NCBI GenBank assembly: GCA_018267825.1 | Contig: JAFDXR010000007.1 | Span: 1 to 64,000 of the forward strand | Source of the DNA: Bacteroidota bacterium | GTDB taxonomy: Bacteria; Bacteroidota; Bacteroidia; B-17B0; Aurantibacillaceae | Direction: 5' to 3' | Length of the DNA stretch: 64,000 bases | Part shown: in pieces, positions 7,938 through 17,500 of the stretch | How positions within the stretch are numbered: position 1 is the stretch's first letter | Layout: every line of letters starts with the position of its first letter | Notes under the pieces: generated by a model | Database searches by the model: none | Told to the model about the DNA's origin: nothing | What the model saw: only the letters and a program-made list of their open reading frames with translations | Made by a program: the position numbers and the translations under genes

Positions 7938-8852
7938 TTAGTAAAGGCAAGTCAGGAGCTTTCGGTAGAAAAGATGTTTGTCTGCACTGTCGGGAAGTCC
8001 AGCCACCTGTCCGTCACCAAGTTCAATAATGATGAATTTGCCGTCTTTCTGTCGGGCTATGTCCATGCTGAAGAAATTGCTTTCAACGTGTCCGGCAATT
8101 TCTTCAAATGCTGCAGTATTCGGTTTTGCTTGCTTATACTCGCCCTCCTCCCAATAATCATAAACTTCAATGAGTTTGCCGTGACAGAAAAACAAACGGT
8201 ATTCTTCTGTAAGAGGCATTCCGCTTTTTGAATGAAAGGTAAGTTTGTTGAGTTCAATGAATTCTCTGACTATAATGCCTTCGTTCAAATTGTTTCCGCG
8301 CAGCTCAATGAGTTTTTGTATAGCTTGCCTTAAAACGGAGGTGTCCGATGCGTTTTTTACAAAGCAGGCGCTCTCCCAGTGGTGTTTTTCCGACTTCACA
8401 TAGTCTTTGATGATCACCGGATTTTGGCCGAAGATTTTTGTTTTTTCGAGAAGTTTATCCATGCTGTATTCGTTGTCATATTTTTCGAACACTGTTTTAG
8501 GTGTTTTACTCTCAATAAATTTAAGGCTATCCGGAAGGTAGTGACAATTCCTGTATTCATCAGGGGTGTTGATGAGGATATAGTTTTTCGATGATAAGTT
8601 TTTATAAAGCGATGTATACTGATCCGGCGTAAGCATCCAACCCCTGTATAATATTTTAACTGGTTCATTCCGGACTTGTATTCGCTTTGTTGCATGTTTA
8701 TTTCTTTCAGGATTCAGCAAGTCCTCCATATTGAATAGGAGAGGGACAAAACCGGCTTCCTTTGCTGAATTGAGCTGATCTTCAAAATCTTCGTCAACCT
8801 TATTTGGATTAATAGGACTTTCACAAAACAGGATATAAAGCTGTTCTTTCAT
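7938..8852 (-). CDS. ATP-grasp protein of the R2K clade (family 3, formerly DUF4343)
   Basis: This 304-aa protein follows the R2K ATP-grasp pattern. Near the N-terminus is GFVPLLFNMEDL, then KILYRGWMLTPDQYTSLY and LINTPDEYRNCHYLP (about 75-108), the paired lysine region VIIKDYVKSEKHHWESACFV, the GIIVREFIEL strand, EYRLFFCHGKLIEV and a C-terminal metal-binding IIELGDGQVAGLP. ATP-grasp enzymes join a carboxylate (via acyl-phosphate) to an amine or thiol; R2K members are linked by comparative genomics to peptide tagging and biological-conflict settings. The substrate here is unknown. The stop overlaps the next upstream gene by 4 bp (ATGA), so it is translationally coupled to the lipoprotein at 8849-9598. 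Confidence 0.8.
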   Translation of the reverse strand: MKEQLYILFCESPINPNKVDEDFEDQLNSAKEAGFVPLLFNMEDLLNPERNKHATKRIQVRNEPVKILYRGWMLTPDQYTSLYKNLSSKNYILINTPDEYRNCHYLPDSLKFIESKTPKTVFEKYDNEYSMDKLLEKTKIFGQNPVIIKDYVKSEKHHWESACFVKNASDTSVLRQAIQKLIELRGNNLNEGIIVREFIELNKLTFHSKSGMPLTEEYRLFFCHGKLIEVYDYWEEGEYKQAKPNTAAFEEIAGHVESNFFSMDIARQKDGKFIIIELGDGQVAGLPDSADKHLFYRKLLTCLY

Positions 8853-9598
8853 CGTTCTGTATGATCATTTACTATTGGCGGCTGAACCCTGAATATTTGC
8901 CCCCATTTTGCTGTCAGGAGTGGTTTACAGGTGTCATCGCGTAGCAGGTTATCAATCAGCTTAAATTGTTCCTCACTCAGAAAAACTGCAGCTCCATCGT
9001 TGCCACCGTTAATTAAATAAAGCCTTTCGTCTATTCCCTGAATCTGCATCTGGTCATTAATCATGTCGGCATACCTCTGTGCGGCTTCGCCCCAGCCATA
9101 ATCTTTAAAGTTTCTGAAAATAACATAACGTTTACCATTTACAGTCAACGCGTGGTTTAGTCCGCCACTCACTGAATCTGTTTCCTCTGTGTGATTTGTT
9201 ACCTCCGCTTTAAACCCGGTTTTATGAAAGAAATCGGTCATCATCGCGAGCGCATTGTCAAAACCACCCTGCTCAAAAAGTTCTTCGCCATCAAATATGT
9301 AATACCTGTAATCTTTGGGGATCATCGGTTTATCAAAATACAGGGTCGATAAAATGCCGTATTGTGCTATGGAGTTTGTGAGTTCTTCTCTCAGACTATC
9401 TACATCAGTGGGGTCGGCATACTTGTAATAGCCAAGCTCTGTAAGTTTATTCACGGCATTCTCTGCGTCGGTTCTTTTCATATATGGTCTTTCAGTTTCG
9501 CCTGTGTTTTTTTCCTTACCGATGCAGCTATAAATAAACAGTCCGCCGCCAGTTAGCACAAACAGGGAAATGAGGATAATGGTTGTCATTTTTTTCAT
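8849..9598 (-). CDS. Hypothetical lipoprotein, 249 aa
   Basis: The N-terminus has a hydrophobic signal and Cys in GLFIYSCIGKEK, read as a lipoprotein or membrane-anchored protein. The mature part is acidic and mixed alpha/beta (DYRYYIFDGEELFEQGGFDNALAMMTDFF; GLNHALTVNGKRYVIFRNF). It contains no catalytic motif I recognise. It overlaps the ATP-grasp gene and follows the carrier-like gene by 9 bp, so three genes (211 aa, 249 aa, ATP-grasp) form one tight operon. Confidence 0.6.
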   Translation of the reverse strand: MKKMTTIILISLFVLTGGGLFIYSCIGKEKNTGETERPYMKRTDAENAVNKLTELGYYKYADPTDVDSLREELTNSIAQYGILSTLYFDKPMIPKDYRYYIFDGEELFEQGGFDNALAMMTDFFHKTGFKAEVTNHTEETDSVSGGLNHALTVNGKRYVIFRNFKDYGWGEAAQRYADMINDQMQIQGIDERLYLINGGNDGAAVFLSEEQFKLIDNLLRDDTCKPLLTAKWGQIFRVQPPIVNDHTER

Positions 9599-9607
9599 TA
9601 TCAGGGT

Positions 9608-10243
9608 TTAGTCAATGCCAAAATCGCTTGTAAATGTTTTGTGTGGTTCTACTTCGTAAATATCTATGCCAATAACATCCTGCGTAATGCCTGAAATAGC
9701 GCAGTATATTTCGTAACGACTCACGAATGCTTTCGGGTCGATCAGTTTTTTATAATTCATGCCACAGATAGCGTCTGTTAATTTTGAAAAGGTGAGTTCA
9801 TTGTAATTGAATTTCGGAATCCAGATGAGCTTCGACAGAATTTTGTTTTTTGCGGTGTTTCCTGCATTTCGTGGCGGAATGGGGATAGGGAGGCCAAGTT
9901 CATTGGACAGGGCAGTCCAGGTTTGTTTGTCGTTGTTGGGGAAAAACGTGTGAACCAGATCCTGCTGCGTCACGGTGATGTCAGATGCACCCGTTTTCGA
10001 AATAGCTTCCTGCAAACGACTGAAAACATCATTTCGTAGTGTTGGATTTGTATTTGTGATGTTCAGTAGATCAGCAATGGCATCCACCGCATGCTGAACA
10101 GTCAGCATTTTTTCGGCAACGGGGTTAGGGATGTCGATCCCGAAATACTTTTCCCATTCTGTTAATAATAAAATACTGTCCAGACCCATGTCGAATAGTT
10201 TATGTTCAGAGGGTATGCAGATTTTTAAGGTAATAACCATCAA
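9608..10243 (-). CDS. Acyl-carrier-like protein with two ACP-type segments
   Basis: A 211-aa protein. Residues 14-60 match an acyl carrier protein from the phosphopantetheine site on: FDMGLDSI (Ser23), then LTEWEKYFGIDIPNPVAEKMLTVQHAVDAIADLL. The middle holds a second, less clear helical unit. The last ~27 residues (GITQDVIGIDIYEVEPHKTFTSDFGID) look like the first half of an ACP and stop exactly where the DSL serine should come. The gene may therefore be a rearranged or truncated carrier protein, or a DUF1493-like family with its own boundaries. Next to an ATP-grasp enzyme a carrier function would make sense, but that is inference. Confidence 0.55.
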   Translation of the reverse strand: MMVITLKICIPSEHKLFDMGLDSILLLTEWEKYFGIDIPNPVAEKMLTVQHAVDAIADLLNITNTNPTLRNDVFSRLQEAISKTGASDITVTQQDLVHTFFPNNDKQTWTALSNELGLPIPIPPRNAGNTAKNKILSKLIWIPKFNYNELTFSKLTDAICGMNYKKLIDPKAFVSRYEIYCAISGITQDVIGIDIYEVEPHKTFTSDFGID

Positions 10244-10281
10244 AAATAGAACCCGGTACTTTAAAGATACTCACTTTTGAT

Positions 10282-10869
10282 TTACCTGAAGTCCTTATAC
10301 CTGTCATAATTCGAGGGAATTTGCAAGCTGAGATTTGTGTGCGAAATGGTTTCAAGAATGATGTTGAACCAGGCTGTTCTCATGGCCTCCTTTTTCTTAT
10401 CGCTGGCCACATACGTTATCGGGCCTGGGTTTCTTTTATCGGGCAGTTCAAAATAACCTTTCAGGCCCGGCGTAAAATAGAAAACAGCATTCTGCGTTGT
10501 TAGGGGCGGTGTCATTTTCAGGCTCTGTTCGACGGGTTTCACCAATGTGTTCAGTTTGTTTTTATAAGTGAATATGTTCTGCCCCCTGAAGCTGACGGTG
10601 GGGTAAATGGTATTTTCTGTTATTATTTTTAAATGATATTGGCCTGAACTACTCCAGCATATATAATTGGTCAGACTTTTTTCTATTTTCAGGCTGTCGG
10701 TTTCATGCGGTGAGAGCAGTACCACAACCTCGCTCACACCGGCTTTCAGTAAGCTGTCGACAGTCGATGAAATGATCTTTTCATCAAAGTACAGCGGAAT
10801 GAATTTGTTTTGCCCTTTCAGGTTCACAACCAGCAAAAACATCAGTATGGTTTTGGCAATGGTTCTCAT
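10282..10869 (-). CDS. Exported hypothetical protein, 195 aa
   Basis: Signal peptide at 1-19 (MRTIAKTILMFLLVVNLKG), then a mature protein with AGVSEVVVLLSPHETDSLKIEKSLTNYI and NAVFYFTPGLKGYFELPDKRNPGP. No family recognised. The start is supported by a strong Shine-Dalgarno AAGGAG (about 10876-10881) at ordinary spacing, which is unusual in this genome and suggests high translation. It precedes the carrier-like gene by 38 bp. Confidence 0.5.
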   Translation of the reverse strand: MRTIAKTILMFLLVVNLKGQNKFIPLYFDEKIISSTVDSLLKAGVSEVVVLLSPHETDSLKIEKSLTNYICWSSSGQYHLKIITENTIYPTVSFRGQNIFTYKNKLNTLVKPVEQSLKMTPPLTTQNAVFYFTPGLKGYFELPDKRNPGPITYVASDKKKEAMRTAWFNIILETISHTNLSLQIPSNYDRYKDFR

Positions 10870-10905
10870 AGATTCTCCTTTTTATTTATACACGTATTGG
10901 GGAAC

Positions 10906-11529
10906 TTATTTTTTCAAATGAAAATCCCACTTAACAACCGAGATTTCATTGGTCTCATCGTCTGTATCTGTGAAATAAGTTAAGTTCAGAAACTCAAACA
11001 CTTTACTGTCGATTGAGCTCCACACATACGTTCGTGGAATATAACTTCTTTTCAGGGTGGCTTCCTTCGATTCGCTATTCCGGAAATGAAACCTATAGGC
11101 GCCTGTATCTGCCATAATCACCTCATTTCCGAAAAGCCGCTGATCTGTGACCGTATACTTTTCCGTGTATCCAAAAGGATCTTTCACAATCTGCCCGCCT
11201 GCTTTCAGGTTGGTATTGTAGGTAATTTTATTAACTACAGGAATTCCCTTGCGGTAGTGCAGCTGTATAAGAGAGTCGTCAAGGTAATTCAAGGTTCGGG
11301 CGCTTTTATACGTATGAGCTACCAATTGGTCCGGATAATGGCTCAGCGAATCATAATAACATTTGGATACGTTGAAGTAAGGGATATCGGGGTTAAGAGT
11401 TGAATGGTCAATAATAATGACAGTGTCATGCATGTTGTGAAAGTAAACAGCGTCTATCGAATCATGCTGAGCCTCTAACTTTGGGAGGAAGAAGACCAGG
11501 AGGGTAAATATGAAGGCGTAAGGTTTCAT
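10906..11529 (-). CDS. Exported hypothetical protein, 207 aa
   Basis: Signal peptide at 1-20 (MKPYAFIFTLLVFFLPKLEA). The mature part is rich in Tyr, Asp and Ser and predicted beta strands (DTVIIIDHSTLNPDIPYFNVSKCYYDS; TYVWSSIDSKVFEFLNLTYFTD). No motif or family recognised. It lies 36 bp upstream of the 195-aa exported protein on the same strand, so they are probably one transcript. Confidence 0.5.
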   Translation of the reverse strand: MKPYAFIFTLLVFFLPKLEAQHDSIDAVYFHNMHDTVIIIDHSTLNPDIPYFNVSKCYYDSLSHYPDQLVAHTYKSARTLNYLDDSLIQLHYRKGIPVVNKITYNTNLKAGGQIVKDPFGYTEKYTVTDQRLFGNEVIMADTGAYRFHFRNSESKEATLKRSYIPRTYVWSSIDSKVFEFLNLTYFTDTDDETNEISVVKWDFHLKK

Positions 11530-11586
11530 CGCGTTAGCTTCACAGGCTTAGTATTTTTATCAGAAATATCGTCCTGTTGTTAATGA

Positions 11587-12144
11587 TCATAGCTTGCCTT
11601 GAAGTTCCCTGGTGGTCTGTTTCACCAGCTTAAAAACCTCGTAAGGCTCCTCAATACCCAACCAGGATTCATACACTTTGGAAGAACCACTGTCATCTTT
11701 TTTGATTACGCCACTGAAGAAGCGGATGGAACCCACTTTGTAGAACTTTGATACCATATTCACCTTGACTTCTATGTCTGCTATTTTTTCGAGATCGGTG
11801 GTTTTAAAATCCCTTCCCATAAAGCCTGTCCTGATTAATATTCTCTGATTGGACAGAGCATAGACAGTGTGTTTGAAATAAACCAATTTCCGGACCGTAA
11901 CAAACGACATCTGGGCCAGGTAAACGGCACCGAAAATCCAGAAGTATTTTGCCGTCATATTGTCTTCATGAGGCAAATTCAGCGCAATAATAATCCAGGC
12001 AATTCCAAAGGCAATTCCCAAAAACATAAAACCCGTTTCAGCAAACAGATAGGGAGCAAGTTTTGGCCTGGCAGACCAGATAATCTTTTCATCTCTGTTT
12101 ATTATTTTATCGAAATCGCCTGTCGTATGCAGTGTCTGGATCAT
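11587..12144 (-). CDS. Membrane protein with bacterial PH domain
   Basis: This 185-aa protein begins with a short cytosolic part containing DEKIIWSARP, then two membrane segments at about 33-55 and 66-86, then a bPH_2-type domain with HTVYALSNQRILIRTGFMGRDFKTTDLEKIADIEVKVN and a G(S)IRFFSG strand. The order of short tail, two transmembrane helices and PH domain is that of YdbS/YdbT-like small membrane proteins of unknown role. The domain faces the cytosol. It is the first gene of the orphan minus-strand run. Confidence 0.75.
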   Translation of the reverse strand: MIQTLHTTGDFDKIINRDEKIIWSARPKLAPYLFAETGFMFLGIAFGIAWIIIALNLPHEDNMTAKYFWIFGAVYLAQMSFVTVRKLVYFKHTVYALSNQRILIRTGFMGRDFKTTDLEKIADIEVKVNMVSKFYKVGSIRFFSGVIKKDDSGSSKVYESWLGIEEPYEVFKLVKQTTRELQGKL

Positions 12145-12337
12145 TGGTTGTCAGAAAAAGGTTTTGATAAATGCCGTTGTTTCTGCTTTGAAGTTATTGT
12201 TTTCTTTACTGACCACAAAGCGTAAAGCATTTTTTCCGGACAATGCCCGGAACCACGTATTTTTTTTAAAAAACAACACACCATAACCCTGAAATGGGAA
12301 CGGTCATGGCTACAATAAACAACTTACAGGTCTAAGT
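12145..12337. other. Intergenic gap between efflux operon and orphan block
   Basis: 193 bp without a credible gene. It contains TTTTTTCCGG-ACAATGC-CCGGAA (about 12230-12253), an imperfect hairpin that could end transcription from the efflux operon, and no exact TAnnTTTG element. Confidence 0.4.
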
Positions 12338-12796
12338 CTAGACAAATTTCCGTATCCCCATCATCACACCCAGGTGCATGCCTTCGTGGTAATTGTTGAA
12401 TTCAAGGGCATCGTTCAGGTTTGTGAGCAGGAAACCGGTGCCTGTTAAGCGTTCCTGAAATGTTACAAATTTACCGGCTGCCAGATCGGCTTTGGTTTTA
12501 TCGATGAGCGAAAAAAGCAATGCCTTCAGTTCGTCTGCTTCTTTTTGCGTCACATCCTGTGTGGGTTTTGTACCCGATTTGTACCGGTCGAAAAGCGCAT
12601 CGGATACCTGCATCTCCAGCCCCGAAAGCCGGTATACAAGCGATTGTTGTGCCACAACAACATGGCCTATATTCCAGATCAGGTTGTTGTTGAAACCCTG
12701 CGGTACTTTATTCAGTTGCTCCAGGGAATACTTGTCGAAATGCCCGGCATACAGCTTGCGGCTTGTTTCCCAGGTTTTGAAAATAGAATCTATCAT
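12338..12796 (-). CDS. DinB-family protein
   Basis: This 152-aa protein fits the DinB/YfiT four-helix family. The start is set at the ATG at 12796 (MIDSIFKTWETSRKLYAGHFDKY); a longer frame would overlap the upstream membrane gene. Metal-type histidines fall at the expected places: IWNIGHVVVAQQSLVY near residue 45 and NNYHEGMHLGVMMGI near the C-terminus. Family members are metal-binding, often thiol transferases. It is the last gene of the minus-strand run starting with MarR, though whether it belongs to the efflux operon is unclear. Confidence 0.75.
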   Translation of the reverse strand: MIDSIFKTWETSRKLYAGHFDKYSLEQLNKVPQGFNNNLIWNIGHVVVAQQSLVYRLSGLEMQVSDALFDRYKSGTKPTQDVTQKEADELKALLFSLIDKTKADLAAGKFVTFQERLTGTGFLLTNLNDALEFNNYHEGMHLGVMMGIRKFV

Positions 12797-12827
12797 GTAT
12801 TTTGGTTTTGGTGTTGTGCTAATCTTT

Positions 12828-13265
12828 TTATGAACCGGAACCCATGGGTGCCTGATTTTCGATGTTGGCAATTATCTTCCTGTAAACATAATACATCCAG
12901 AGGGCATGCACCATGGCGGGCAGGCCGGCGATGAAAAAATCGGTAACGACGGTTCGCTCGGTACGATCCATGACAAACAGCACGAGCATGAACACAAATG
13001 CCAGGAGCGACGGCCCCATAAACGCCATGAAACGTTTTTTAACGGAAAAACGGACGGACGCCCGCGAAAGCAATAACGCCGGAAGCGACAGAATGAGAAG
13101 AAACAGACTGAAAAGAAGGTGTAAAATAACCAGGATAGCTTTCGCTTCAGGTGCCATCAGAAAAAGACCGCTTAGTGGAGCCAGCGCCACCCAAAAGAGA
13201 ATGATACTGCCTGCAGATAGGACCAGAACAAACAGCAGTCTCAGAAGTATATATGTTTTGGTCAT
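12828..13265 (-). CDS. Small membrane protein with four transmembrane segments
   Basis: A 145-aa hydrophobic protein with four likely membrane helices (about 7-32, 42-66, 80-99 and 107-128) and a basic loop RASVRFSVKKRF between the second and third. No family recognised. It begins 11 bp after the TolC gene and may be part of the efflux operon. Confidence 0.6.
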   Translation of the reverse strand: MTKTYILLRLLFVLVLSAGSIILFWVALAPLSGLFLMAPEAKAILVILHLLFSLFLLILSLPALLLSRASVRFSVKKRFMAFMGPSLLAFVFMLVLFVMDRTERTVVTDFFIAGLPAMVHALWMYYVYRKIIANIENQAPMGSGS

Positions 13266-13276
13266 GGCAGCTGTAC

Positions 13277-14584
13277 TTACTTCACCAAACCGTTATTGGC
13301 TTTCAATAATTCCGTTTCGGCTTTTTTCATGTTATAAAGGGCGTTGATGTAGCGGGTCTGCGCATCTTCCAGGTTCTTCTGTGTTTCCATGGTTTCGAGC
13401 AGAGCCGCCTTACCGAGCTTGTAACGCTCCAGCGACACCATCAGCACCTCGCGCGAGTCGTCGAGATTTTGTTTCTCAAGGTCCAGTATTTTTTTATTGG
13501 TCAGGAAAGACTGGTAATTGATGTATACTGTAGCATCAATGTTTTGTTTTGTTTGCTCGGTCAGGTATTTCTGGCTCAGAACCCGGATCTGGCGTTCTTT
13601 GATCAGTTTGTTGTTTTTATTTCCGTTGAACAAAAGCCACGAAGCCGTTGCCCCGTAGTTTAAACCGGTCTGGCGGCTCAGGAATACAACACCGGCCTGG
13701 CTCTGGTTGCGACTGAAAACATAAGCCCCGTTCAATTGCACAAAGGGCAGATTGGCAGAGCGCGCTTCCTTGAGGCTTTGCTGGGCAATGAGTTCATTCT
13801 GACGTGTGATGAGCAAGGATGAATTTTTTTCGATCACGCTTTTTTTCAGTTCGTCATAACCCGGGTTGTAATTCACGGCAATGGTATCGGCCGGTTTGAA
13901 ATCGGTATCTACCGGGCGTACCATCAGGTTATTCAGCACAGCTTTGGCATTGATCAATTGCAGCTCCAGTTGCATGAGGTCGCTCTTGGCCTTGTTCTCA
14001 TCCGATTGGGTGAGCAGGTAATCAACTTTCGACTCGGAACCGATGTCGAGTTTCAGGCTTGCTATTTTTTTACGTTCTTCATAAATATTCAGGTTTTGGC
14101 GCGAGGCCTTGATCAGGTCCTGAATCCGTACAATATCGTAGTACGCCAGTATAATGGCATAAACGGTATTCTCCATCTGTTGTTTCAGTTGCAGCTCGCC
14201 GAGCTGTTCAGTCTGGTTGAGACGTTTTTTAATTGCAAACATTTTCATGCCGTCAAACACAGTCCAGCTGGCATTGATAGATGCACCCGTGTTGTTGGAG
14301 TTAGCGCCATTGCGATCCTGTACGGTTCCGGTACTGAACTCCTGGTGCGAATTGACATTGGCCAGGTTCAGGTTTCCATTGAGCGTTACTGTGGGCGACA
14401 TACCTGCAGCACCCATATTATTCTGGGCCTTACTGATTTCGTAGTCATTCTTCGACAACAATACTGTATAGTTTTTTTCGAGCCCGGTTTTAATGGCATC
14501 TTCCAGTTTCAGGGTTTCCTGTGCGCTGGCTGTCAGGCAGGCCAGCAGCGACAAAAGAAGACTATATCTAATTAATTTCAGCAT
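13277..14584 (-). CDS. TolC-family outer-membrane channel of an RND efflux system
   Basis: This 435-aa protein has a signal peptide (1-21) and two outer efflux protein repeats with the usual LKLEDAIKTGLEKNYTVLLSKNDYEISKAQNNMG start and long coiled-coil stretches. SLERYKLGKAALLETMETQKNLEDAQTRYINALYNM near the C-terminus is typical. TolC trimers form the outer-membrane tunnel. It overlaps the RND gene by 17 bp and follows the adaptor and pump, completing a tripartite set. Confidence 0.92.
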   Translation of the reverse strand: MLKLIRYSLLLSLLACLTASAQETLKLEDAIKTGLEKNYTVLLSKNDYEISKAQNNMGAAGMSPTVTLNGNLNLANVNSHQEFSTGTVQDRNGANSNNTGASINASWTVFDGMKMFAIKKRLNQTEQLGELQLKQQMENTVYAIILAYYDIVRIQDLIKASRQNLNIYEERKKIASLKLDIGSESKVDYLLTQSDENKAKSDLMQLELQLINAKAVLNNLMVRPVDTDFKPADTIAVNYNPGYDELKKSVIEKNSSLLITRQNELIAQQSLKEARSANLPFVQLNGAYVFSRNQSQAGVVFLSRQTGLNYGATASWLLFNGNKNNKLIKERQIRVLSQKYLTEQTKQNIDATVYINYQSFLTNKKILDLEKQNLDDSREVLMVSLERYKLGKAALLETMETQKNLEDAQTRYINALYNMKKAETELLKANNGLVK

Positions 14585-17500
14585 AGAATTTAGAGCGATT
14601 AATGTCTTGACGTTGTTTTCTTATTTTTTTTCTGAGTCGTCGTGTTTCAATCAGCGAATACAGACTCGGAATAACATACAGGGTCAGAATCATAGAAAGT
14701 AATAATCCACCGATGATCACAATACCCATACCCATCCTGCTTTTGGAACCGGCACCCAGTGCCAGCGCAATAGGCAATGCACCCAGTATGGTGGCGAGAC
14801 TGGTCATCAGGATCGGTCGCAGACGGGCTGCCGAAGCATGGATCACCGCCTTATGCAGAGTCATGCCACGATCGCGCAACTGGTTCGTAAACTCAATGAT
14901 CAGGATCCCGTTTTTAGTCACGAGGCCAATGAGCATGATCATACCGATCTGGCTGAAGATGTTAAGCGTTTGATTGAAATACCAAAGTGAGAATACAGCA
15001 CCTGCAAGGGCCATTGGAACTGTCATGATGATGATGAGCGGTTCAATGAAACTTTCAAATTGCGCTGCCAGCAGGAGATAAATGATCAATATAGCCAACA
15101 GGAAGGCAAAGAGTGTATTGGACGAACTCTCTGCAAAATCGCGGGAGGCACCGGTCAGCGACGTGGTGAAGTTATCGTCCAGTATTTTTTTCGCGATCCT
15201 GTTCATTTCATTAATGCCATCGCCAATGGTTTTGCCGTTTGCCAGGCCCGCAGACACCGTGGCCGACTGATAACGATTGTAGTGATACAATTGCGGCGGA
15301 CTACTTCGTTCATAGGTATGCGTAATGTTGTCGAGCTGAATCATTTCGCCTTTGGCATTACGCACATAGAGGGCATTTACATCAAAGGGGTTGTCGCGGT
15401 TGGCACGATCCACCTGCCCGATGATCTGGTATTGCTTATCTTTCATGAGGTAATAACCGAAGCGTTGTCCGCTCAGTGCCAGCTGAATGGTCTGTGCCAC
15501 ATCGGCAATCGACACACCCAATGTTTTGGCTTTATCACGATCGATCTCCACTACGATTTCAGGTTTGTTGAATTTCAGGTTCACATCTACACCCTGGAAT
15601 ACACTGCTTTTATTGGCTTCTTCGAGAAATTTCGGAAGTTTTTCCTGGAGCTTGCTGAAATCATTGGTTTGCAATACAAACTGTACAGGCAATGCGCCTC
15701 TTGGTCCGCCTCCCGATGAGATGGATTGTTCCTGGATCACAAACACTTTGCCTTCGGGGAATTGTGCCAGGTTTTTATTGATGTAAGCCGCAATGTCCTG
15801 CTGCGAGCGTTTACGGTCTTCGGCATCTGTCAGTGCGAGGCGCACAAAGCCTGTATTTACAGCGCCTGATCCGGCAAAGCCCGGAGCGGTTACGGTTAAG
15901 CAAACGCGTTTCTCAGGAATGGAGTCGGTCGCAAAAGCAGAGATGCGATCCATGAGCGCGTCGGTAGATTCAAAGGTGGTACCTTCGGGGGCAGTGGCCG
16001 AAAGCCTCAGCCAGTTACGATCTTCCAGCGGAGATAATTCAGATTGTAATTGTTTTCCGAAAAACCAGAAGCCGATGATGGTGGCAATAATAACCAAAGG
16101 TGCCAGCCACCATTTTTTCAGGAAACGGGTGACAGAACCTGTGAAACGTTCATCGAGCGCTACAAAGAAAGGTTCCGACCATTCGTAGAAACGGCTTTTG
16201 CGGCTGTGATTTTTACGAACCAGCTTGGCGTTGAGCATAGGGGTAAGCGTGAGCGATACAAAAGCCGAGATCAAAACGGCACCGGCAATCACCACACCGA
16301 ACTCCCTGAACAAGCGGCCTACGAAACCCGGTAAGAAAATCACAGGCATAAATACGGCTGCGAGGGTGAGGGATGTAGAGATCACTGCTACATAAATTTC
16401 GCGGGTACCTGCAATAGCAGCGTCATTGGGATTCATGCCTTTTTCAATTTTCTTGAAAATGTTTTCCGTCACCACAATCCCATCATCAACCACAAGTCCC
16501 GTAGCCAGTACAATGGCGAGCAGGGTGAGCACATTTACCGAATAGCCCATGATGTACATGATGAAGAACGCACCTATGAGCGACACCGGAATATCGATCA
16601 GTGGACGGAAAGCAATGAGCCAGTCGCGGAAGAACAGGTAGATAATCAGGATCACAAGCACAATTGCAATCAGCAGTGTTTCTTTTACCTCGGTAATCGA
16701 TTTTTTAATGAAGCGGGTATTATCGAGTGCAATATTAACGGTGTAATCTTTCGGCAGATCTTTTTTGAGGGCATCGTAGCGTTTGTAAAATTCATCGGCT
16801 ATGTCGATGTAGTTGGCACCCGGTTGTGGCACCAGTGCAAGCCCCACCATGGGCACACCGGATTCTTTGAGGATGGTTTCTTCGTTTTCGGCGCCCAACT
16901 CAATGGTGGCTACATCGCGCAACCGAACCACATCATTGCCGTTTTCCTTGACGATCATCACTTCAAACTCCGGAACGGTACTGAGTCTGCCAACCGTATT
17001 TACCGTAAGCTCCGTGGCATTTCCTTCAATTTTTCCGGAAGGTAAATCCACGTTCTCTTTATCGAGGGCATTTTTTACATCCAGCGGAGTCAGGTTGTAG
17101 GCTGCCAGTTTCTTGGGTTCAAGCCTGATACGGATGGAGTAACGGCGTTGACCCCATATCTGCACGGAACTTACCCCTGAAATAGTTTGCAGGTTCTGTG
17201 CAATTACGTTTTCGGCATAATCGCTCACATCCAGCAGCGAACGGGTATCGCTCACCAGTGTCATCGAAATAATAGGATCGGAGTTGGCATCAGCTTTTGA
17301 TACCACCGGTGGCGCATCAACATCCTGCGGGAGCTGTCTCACGGCTTGCGATACTTTATCGCGCACATCGTTGGCGGCGGCTTCCAGATCAGAGCTCAGG
17401 TTAAACTCTACTGTAATGATACTGGAGCCCTGGTTCGATGATGAGGAAATGGTTTTGATCCCGTCAATACCATTGATGGCTTTTTCCAGAGGCTCTGTAA

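Noticed and set aside
7705-7941. 78-aa plus-strand reading frame
   Set aside because: Overlaps the 175-aa minus-strand gene start and lacks any recognised motif or ribosome site.
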